A stretch of DNA of 64,000 nucleotides from assembly GCF_019977195.1 (NCBI RefSeq), contig NZ_AP024643.1, positions 1,240,001-1,304,000 of the forward strand. Reading direction: 5' to 3'. Shown piece after piece: positions 58,403 to 64,000 of the stretch (position 1 is its first letter; each line of letters opens with the position of its first letter). The notes under the pieces were generated by a model. It saw only the letters and a list, made by a program, of their open reading frames with translations. It did not search any database and was not told the origin of the DNA. A program made the position numbers and the translations under genes. This DNA comes from Arthrobacter sp. StoSoilA2 (GTDB lineage Bacteria > Actinomycetota > Actinomycetes > Actinomycetales > Micrococcaceae).

Positions 58403-60997
58403 ATGTCGGTCATCCACAGAAACAGAAGGTTGGATCGAGTGTTCGATTCTGAGGTTCAGCGCATCCTCGATTTCGTTGGCCGCGGCATAAGCGTGCGGAT
58501 TATTGGAGCCCCCGGAAGCGGCAGGACCACGGTGTTGCAAAACGTCGTGGCCAACCTGGAAAAAACCGGTATCGCTATCCACTTAATCAGCGGCCTTCGG
58601 ACACATCGCTCAATTCCGTACGCAGCCATCAAGAGCCTGGGTTTAGAGCTTCGGCCCGGCCGCAGCGGCGTTATGGATATGGCAGATGCGCTCTCAAGCC
58701 AGATATCCAAGCCTGGAAAGCACGTCCTGATAGTGGACGACATCCAGCTGCTGGACATCGAATCGCTGGCGGTCCTGGAATCCGTTCGGCGCAGGTCCGA
58801 TTGTCCGCTGGTCGTCACGGCTCCGGACAGCGGCTCGATCTCAAGAGGTCAACTGGCCGTCATGAACAGTGGCCGCGAAGCTTTGCTGCAACTGAACCCA
58901 CTCCATTTTGAGCAGGTACACACTTTGGTGACGCAGGTGCTGGGGGCTGCTGCAGATGCCGACACAACAGCCAGAATCCTGACCAAGTCCGGCGGCAACC
59001 CTCGGCTCATCGTCCGCATTACGGAGACCGCGGCCTTAAGCGAGCTGCTGGTTATGCGTGGCCGGCAGTGGCAGATGACAGGTGACAGCCTCTGGAACGA
59101 GCATCTGAGAGGAACCCTCGAAGAGCTGCTGGCGGACCTGGAACCGGAAGAAGTCACTGCCCTGCACACCATGGCAATCCTTGGCACCGCCCGTGTAGAC
59201 GTTCTTCAAAAGGTGGTACAGCCTGATGTGCTGGAAGGCCTTGAACGGCGGGGATTCCTGTCAGTCATGGACGATCACCACAACGGACCGATCGCGGCGA
59301 TAAGCCCGCCAGTCATCGCAGACTATTTCCGGGGCCAAAAGACGCTCAGGGACCGGCACCTCTTGCGAAACAAGATTGCTGGTGCACTTGAGGGGGTGCC
59401 TCAAACTGCGCAGGGCAATTCCACCACTGCTGACTGCCTTTCCCGGGTGCTGGGGTCCTTGCGGCTCGAAAAGGGAAACGATGACGCCGTAACCGCCCGG
59501 CATTTTCACGATCACAGTGCGGGCCGCGAACGCACGCGCTATGAACGATGGCAAGCGAACAAGTCCGCGACCAATGCTGCCGCTCTGCTCAGGGTTTACT
59601 GGGGAGCGCCGGTGAACGTTATGCGGGCAACCCGCGTCTGCCAGGAGACGTCAACGCTCAACGGCGACCCCAATGACGTTCTCTTCCTCGCGATCACCAA
59701 GGCTTTCCTTGCAATCTACTCAGGGCAGGGCGTGAGTGCGGCAGTGGACATCCTGAATGGATTCGCCGAGCAGAACCCGGAACAGGCCTCTACGGCTGAG
59801 GCCGCGATCCTCTTCATCAACGCCTCGCATGGTCGGATTCCGCCAAGTGCCGAACCTTCCGCCGAGGGCTCGGAACATGAACCGCTGGGCTTGGAAGGAC
59901 TCGTCAAGAGCTTGCTTGAGCTGTATCGCTTTCAGCCGGGTAAGGTCCTCGACGTGACAGAGAAGGCTGAGGACGACGACGCCTTCCCGCACCTGCGCCC
60001 CTTTCTGCACGGTTTCGCGCTTTTTGCAGCAGGCAGGATTGAGGACTCCTTGGTCTTCGCGCTGGATTGGCGCGCCGAGGCGCGCCGAAATCTCGATCAG
60101 TTCGGCGTCGTGGCCAGTAGCTATGTTGCGGCGCACGGTCTGCTGTACCGCGGCTATTTCGAGGAAGCCGAGTACCTCATGAGCAGCGTCTTTGCCATGG
60201 GCCGTCCGGGCTTCGTCGTCGATGTCCTTTATGACGCCATGCTGCGGCTCGCAGGCCTACGGCATGCGACGACGGCGATCTCGCCAGCGCTGTCCATCGC
60301 GTCGCAGGCGCGGAGTGAGGTTCCTGATGTTGGGCCGTTGCCCGGTATCGGCAAGGGTGTACATGAGCTCGTTTCCGCAGAGACTACCCAGCCGTCGGTT
60401 TTTGACCGGCATGCAGTCAAGCTCATCAGACGCCAGCTGAAGAGCGGCTACATCCTGGAAGCAACGATGACGGCGCTCCTTTGCACATGCCTGTGTCCCG
60501 GGGGACCGGTCTTGGATATCCTGCGCAAGATCCTGCGGGACAGCGGTGTAACGGCTCACGACCAGATGATGGCCGTTGCCACAGCCGTTGTGGAAGGCGA
60601 TCACAAGCTGCTCGGTCTCCTCCTGAAACACTACGAGTTGGATGCCGATAACTATCAGATCGGCATGCTCCTTCGAGGTGCCCTCAAGCGCCACGTCCTG
60701 GAGGGAAACACAGCAGCGGCCGAGGCCATGGCCGAAGCTTCCTCTTTGTTCGCGGCAAGGTTTCCGTCAACCAACGAGCAACTCTCGTTTAACACTTTCA
60801 GGACGACGCCACTCACCGAACGCGAAATCGAGGTTGCCGCGTTGGCAGGACATCGCTCGAACGTTGAGATTGCTGAACATCTGGGGATCAGCGCGAGAAC
60901 AGTGGAAAACCACATCTCCAACGCGCTGCGAAAAACCGGCGCAACCTCGCGTAACGGCCTCTTCATCCTCGTGGGCAATTCAATGGCGGCACGCTGA
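58403..60997 (+). CDS. Large LuxR-family STAND regulator
   Basis: 864 residues from ATG 58403 (GTG 58394 in frame adds three). P-loop NTPase at the N-terminus: IIGAPGSGRTTVLQNV, Walker B HVLIVDDIQLLD and the STAND-like GGNPRLIVRI. The middle is helical repeats. The C-terminal LuxR helix-turn-helix is TPLTEREIEVAALAGHRSNVEIAEHLGISARTVENHISNALRK (in parts LTEREIEVAALAG and ISARTVENHISNALRKT). It should activate target genes on ATP binding with an unknown ligand. Its own promoter region carries the paired direct repeats. Confidence 0.88.
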   Translation: MSVIHRNRRLDRVFDSEVQRILDFVGRGISVRIIGAPGSGRTTVLQNVVANLEKTGIAIHLISGLRTHRSIPYAAIKSLGLELRPGRSGVMDMADALSSQISKPGKHVLIVDDIQLLDIESLAVLESVRRRSDCPLVVTAPDSGSISRGQLAVMNSGREALLQLNPLHFEQVHTLVTQVLGAAADADTTARILTKSGGNPRLIVRITETAALSELLVMRGRQWQMTGDSLWNEHLRGTLEELLADLEPEEVTALHTMAILGTARVDVLQKVVQPDVLEGLERRGFLSVMDDHHNGPIAAISPPVIADYFRGQKTLRDRHLLRNKIAGALEGVPQTAQGNSTTADCLSRVLGSLRLEKGNDDAVTARHFHDHSAGRERTRYERWQANKSATNAAALLRVYWGAPVNVMRATRVCQETSTLNGDPNDVLFLAITKAFLAIYSGQGVSAAVDILNGFAEQNPEQASTAEAAILFINASHGRIPPSAEPSAEGSEHEPLGLEGLVKSLLELYRFQPGKVLDVTEKAEDDDAFPHLRPFLHGFALFAAGRIEDSLVFALDWRAEARRNLDQFGVVASSYVAAHGLLYRGYFEEAEYLMSSVFAMGRPGFVVDVLYDAMLRLAGLRHATTAISPALSIASQARSEVPDVGPLPGIGKGVHELVSAETTQPSVFDRHAVKLIRRQLKSGYILEATMTALLCTCLCPGGPVLDILRKILRDSGVTAHDQMMAVATAVVEGDHKLLGLLLKHYELDADNYQIGMLLRGALKRHVLEGNTAAAEAMAEASSLFAARFPSTNEQLSFNTFRTTPLTEREIEVAALAGHRSNVEIAEHLGISARTVENHISNALRKTGATSRNGLFILVGNSMAAR

Positions 60998-61079
60998 CAC
61001 AAGCTAGGCTGAACGTATCTTCCAGTACGAGTCTCCGGTGATACCGGCAGAGCTCAGACCTTGATGCGTGAGGGTTCTC

Positions 61080-62345
61080 GTGAGCAATTCCCCGGCCTTG
61101 GCCCGCCGCCTCGGCACCTTCGATGCGTCCCTCATTGGCTTAGGCTCTATGATCGGTGCCGGGGTTTTCGCTGCCTTCACACCAGCCGCAGCGGCTGCAG
61201 GATCCGGGTTGCTTATTGGCCTGGTTGTTGCGGCCTTCGTGGCCTTCTGCAATGCGACGTCCTCCGCGCAACTCGCTGCCAGGTACCCTACCTCCGGCGG
61301 AACATACGTCTACGGACGTGAACGGCTTGGGCCCTGGTACGGCTTCCTGGCTGGGTGGGGATTCGTGATCGGCAAGACGGCCAGCGCCGCGGCCATGGCT
61401 ATGACCTTCGCGGCCTATGCCGCACCGGCAGGTTGGGAGCGACCGGTGGCGATTGCCGCCGTCGTAATCTTGACCGCTGTGAACTATCACGGAGTGACTC
61501 GGACGGCGGGACTTACCCGAATTTTGGTGATCGCGGTCCTGACCGCTTTGGCGATAGCCGTGGCCGCCGTGTGGGGTGGGTCGGGACCTGACTTCAGCAA
61601 TTTTGTGGGGGAGGGCCTGCTGGCACACGGCTGGTACGGCATATTGCAGTCGGCCGGACTGTTGTTCTTTGCCTTCGCCGGCTACGCACGGATTGCGACG
61701 ATGGGTGAGGAAGTTCGCGAGCCTCGCCGCACCATTCCCAGGGCAATCACGATCGCCCTGGGAATCACCATCGTCATCTATGCCCTGATAGCGGTCACGT
61801 TGTTGGCGGCACTGGGACCCGGGGGTGTTTCCGGGACCCCGACACCCCTCGCCGACGCTGTCCACGCTGGTGCGATGTCTTGGGCAGCTCCGATTGTTCG
61901 GATCGGAGCCGCAGTTGCCTCATTGGGTGCCCTCCTCGCGCTGATCGCGGGGCTCGGCCGGACAAGCCTGGCCATGGCCCGCGAACACGACCTTCCGCAT
62001 TGGCTGGCTGCCGTCCATCCGCGGTACAGGGTTCCCCACCGGGCCGAAACAACGCTCGCCGTAGCAATTTGCCTGATTATTGCCGTGGCTGACCTCAGGG
62101 GCGCCATCGGTTTCTCGTCGTTCGGTGTGCTGCTGTATTACCTGGTTGCGAACATTGCGGCCTTCACTCAGCCCGCCGAGGACCGCCGGTATCCGAAAGC
62201 ACTTCAAGTTGCTGGAGCTGTTGCCTGCGTGGCGTTGGTTGCGACACTGCCGCCACTGTCTGTCGGGCTGGGTGTGCTGATGTTCGTGGTGGGCATCGTT
62301 TTCCGGGTGATCCGGTTGCGCCGGAGTTCCTCCAGCCTTCGATAG
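61080..62345 (+). CDS. APC-superfamily permease
   Basis: 421 residues from GTG 61080 (AGGG 6 bases upstream); GTG 61068 is also in frame. The opening LGTFDASLIGLGSMIGAGVFAAF is the APC helix-1 motif (GSMIGAGVF), then YPTSGGTYVYGRERLGPWYGFLAGW, and LLFFAFAGYARIATMGEEVREP in helix 6. Twelve helices in total. It belongs to the amino-acid transporter side of the superfamily; substrate not known. It lies 82 bases after the LuxR-type gene, perhaps a target. Confidence 0.88.
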   Translation: MSNSPALARRLGTFDASLIGLGSMIGAGVFAAFTPAAAAAGSGLLIGLVVAAFVAFCNATSSAQLAARYPTSGGTYVYGRERLGPWYGFLAGWGFVIGKTASAAAMAMTFAAYAAPAGWERPVAIAAVVILTAVNYHGVTRTAGLTRILVIAVLTALAIAVAAVWGGSGPDFSNFVGEGLLAHGWYGILQSAGLLFFAFAGYARIATMGEEVREPRRTIPRAITIALGITIVIYALIAVTLLAALGPGGVSGTPTPLADAVHAGAMSWAAPIVRIGAAVASLGALLALIAGLGRTSLAMAREHDLPHWLAAVHPRYRVPHRAETTLAVAICLIIAVADLRGAIGFSSFGVLLYYLVANIAAFTQPAEDRRYPKALQVAGAVACVALVATLPPLSVGLGVLMFVVGIVFRVIRLRRSSSSLR

Positions 62346-62366
62346 GCCTGCTCCGGAAGCCGGCTG

Positions 62367-62406
62367 GGCACGACTCCACCTGGGGGTTCTTAGGTGGAGC
62401 CGTGCC
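62367..62406 (+). terminator. Permease terminator
   Basis: GGCACGaCTCCACCT and AGGTGGAGcCGTGCC with one mismatch around a 10-base loop, 21 bases after the stop. Confidence 0.6.
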
Positions 62407-62502
62407 GTTGTGCCTCCTTCGCCTGGGACGAGTGGGGTTCCCGCCGGACACCGGGTTTCCCGTCCCGAAGGCACAAGAGGAGACTATGGCCGGGAATAGC
62501 GG

Positions 62503-62534
62503 TCTAGGTGCTCTTTCGTCCGCTCTAGGTGCTC
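62503..62534 (+). repeat. Direct repeat TCTAGGTGCTC x2
   Basis: TCTAGGTGCTC at 62503-62513 and 62524-62534, exactly 21 bases apart (two turns); a weaker CTAGGTGGTG follows near 62601. Possible regulator site for the gene at 62655. The rest of the 62346-62654 gap shows no gene. Confidence 0.35.
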
Positions 62535-62654
62535 ATATACGAGCAAATTCAGGGTATCGAGGGTGCCTCAATCCAAAAATGAGTGTTCGCCGGGACGGAC
62601 TAGGTGGTGTGACGCGATTGCACCCCGCTCGAAGAGCGCTGGCAGAATTGGCGC

Positions 62655-63914
62655 ATGGAGTCACCCACCCAAGTCCCCGCCGTCGAGCTGCGTATTTCCA
62701 TTAGTGAAACGGACCCGCTGATTTGGCGGCAGCTCGTTCTCCCGGAGAGCGCCACCGTTGCCGATCTGCACAGTGCAATTCAATGCGCCTTCGATTGGAA
62801 GAACGCGCATCTTTACGCCGTGGTCGGCCATGACCGGGCCGGCAAGAAACGGATCATCACCAGGATTGCCGAAGACGACGACCCACTAGAAGGCTCGGAG
62901 GAGGCCAGCGGCGTAGAACTGCGCGAGTTGTTCGACTCAAGCCAGCCTGGAAAGTCGTCCTTTGAATACGACTACGACTTTGGCGACAACTGGACTCATG
63001 AAATCGACGTCGTAGGACCCGCTTTGGTTCAGGAATCGACCATCACGTGCACAGATGGGGCAATGCGTGGCCCAATCGAGGATTCCGGGGGAGTGCATGG
63101 ATACGCCAACGTTGTGCGAGTGGTCGGAGATCCAAGGCACCCAGAGCATGGGGAAGCTGTTGAGTGGCTTGAGCTGGTAACCCAGGAGAAGGCATCAAAG
63201 TTCGACGCCCACGCCTTCGACCTTGATGCTGTTAACGGGCAGCTGAATCGACTGGCGCAGCGGCTCTGGCCAGGTGAGGTAACCCCTGACGAGATGGAAT
63301 TTGTTCTGGGGCCAGCTCTTTGGTTCTTGAAGGAGGCGGAGCGTGATGGATTCCCTCTGACATCGGCTGGCTACCTGAAGCCGATCGTTGTCAAGCGGGC
63401 AATGACTGAATTGGGATGGCGCGAGGTCTGGCACGGAAATAGTTCCACTGAGATCCACGTTGCCCCAGTGCGCATCGTCCGCGAACACTTGCAGGAATGG
63501 AAACTCCTGCGCAAGAACAAGGGCAGGCTCGTCTTGACCCCGGCGGGCAGGAAACTGGTAAACAAGCCGGCAATGCTGTGGCACTACATTGCTGACCGTT
63601 TGGCATCACCTGACGGTGCGGGACTGGATGTCGTTACCCAACTCAAACTGCACTGGGAATTATCCGGTAATCGCCCACCACGGAACCTGAGTGCCCAAGT
63701 AGTTCAGTTGGCGCTCAACGAGCGCGGCCTCCGGTTGATGAACGGCGCCGATATACCCATCGAAGTAGCTCGCGAATTGGAGCAGGACGTCCACAGCGCA
63801 TTCCACTGCCTAAGGCTTTGGGGCTCCGAAAAATGGGGCCAGTATGAGCGTGAATTGTCCGACGCCGGCACCAAGTTCCTCCTCGACGTCCAGCGCCGCC
63901 TGGGCGACGGCTAG
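62655..63914 (+). CDS. Plasmid pRiA4b ORF-3-like protein
   Basis: 419 residues. The N-terminal 180 residues are the pRiA4b ORF-3 fold: LRISISETDPLIWRQLVLPESATVADLHSAIQCAFDW, in parts IWRQLVLPESATVADLH, then LRELF, FEYDYDFGDNWTHEIDVV, and GGVHGYANVVRVVGDPRHPEHGEAVEWL. The C-terminal half is extra and helical. The family is widespread and uncharacterised. No operon partner. Confidence 0.85.
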   Translation: MESPTQVPAVELRISISETDPLIWRQLVLPESATVADLHSAIQCAFDWKNAHLYAVVGHDRAGKKRIITRIAEDDDPLEGSEEASGVELRELFDSSQPGKSSFEYDYDFGDNWTHEIDVVGPALVQESTITCTDGAMRGPIEDSGGVHGYANVVRVVGDPRHPEHGEAVEWLELVTQEKASKFDAHAFDLDAVNGQLNRLAQRLWPGEVTPDEMEFVLGPALWFLKEAERDGFPLTSAGYLKPIVVKRAMTELGWREVWHGNSSTEIHVAPVRIVREHLQEWKLLRKNKGRLVLTPAGRKLVNKPAMLWHYIADRLASPDGAGLDVVTQLKLHWELSGNRPPRNLSAQVVQLALNERGLRLMNGADIPIEVARELEQDVHSAFHCLRLWGSEKWGQYERELSDAGTKFLLDVQRRLGDG

Positions 63915-63927
63915 CCAGGGGCAGGGA

Positions 63928-64000
63928 TCAATCGCCCGGGTGCGCCAGCTTTTTCAGCAGCGCCACCAGGTCACCGACGGGCGCCGGCTCGAAGAATTGG
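63928..64000 (-). CDS. 3' end of a further gene
   Basis: Minus-strand frame ending QFFEPAPVGDLVALLKKLAHPGD at TGA 63930-63928. It continues past the window edge. Only 23 residues are visible, so the product is unknown. Confidence 0.55.
   Translation of the reverse strand, partial: QFFEPAPVGDLVALLKKLAHPGD

Noticed and set aside
1..64000. tRNA, rRNA, origin of replication or phage integrase/attachment site
   Set aside because: No cloverleaf-like, rRNA-like or DnaA-box-rich sequence and no integrase gene were recognised by reading. A covariance-model scan would be needed to exclude small RNAs.

Overview
The window looks like a chromosomal stretch of a high-GC actinobacterium of the family Micrococcaceae (Arthrobacter, Paenarthrobacter or Pseudarthrobacter type). 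This is inferred from the strong C/G third-position bias of most genes, GTG/TTG starts, a leaderless-type promoter and the gene families present. No rRNA, tRNA or CRISPR array was recognised.

Region 1 (1-9.65 kb) is an ordinary accessory chromosome: a DUF305 lipoprotein, a small repeat protein, an ABC-2 type exporter (permease plus ATPase), an ArsR regulator with an SRPBCC/AHSA1 partner, and three secreted proteins (an FG-GAP-like repeat protein, a glycoside-hydrolase-like lipoprotein, and a large NPCBM plus beta-helix protein). A LacI-family remnant follows.

Region 2 (10.1-25.5 kb) is a defence island. Eight genes appear to form one restriction/defence module: ParB-like protein, SNF2-type helicase and DUF3883-type nuclease (one tight minus-strand operon); a degenerate HNH-like protein and a C5-cytosine methyltransferase (plus strand); and a GHKL (MutL/MORC/Hsp90-type) ATPase, an amino-methyltransferase and a small PD-(D/E)XK endonuclease (minus strand). 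A complete McrBC system sits next to it.

Region 3 (25.5-38.7 kb) is mosaic. It holds repeated pieces of one ancestral block (flavin monooxygenase on the minus strand, then APC permease and RibD-like reductase on the plus strand) in several states of decay. Between them are a sigma/anti-sigma-like pair, a secreted serine protease, a META-domain lipoprotein, a broken ankyrin gene and an IS element whose transposase carries two compensating frameshifts.

Region 4 (38.7-53 kb) is the most unusual part. It is a run of short, mostly single genes in both orientations, separated by at least fifteen related palindromes of about 30 bp centred on (G)GATC(C). Several genes are of immunity type: SUFU, barstar, DUF695, and a cytidine deaminase-ASCH fusion. 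At least four are broken by a frameshift or stop. I read this as a repeat-delimited cassette array of orphan immunity-like genes; this is inference.

Region 5 (53.3-64 kb) returns to more ordinary content: the intact monooxygenase with an alpha/beta hydrolase and an SDR, a TfoX-like protein, a lactonase-like MBL hydrolase, a cold-shock gene with a structured leader and clear terminator, a large LuxR-type STAND regulator preceded by a possible 55-residue ORF and paired direct repeats, an APC permease, a pRiA4b ORF-3-like protein and the tail of one further gene.
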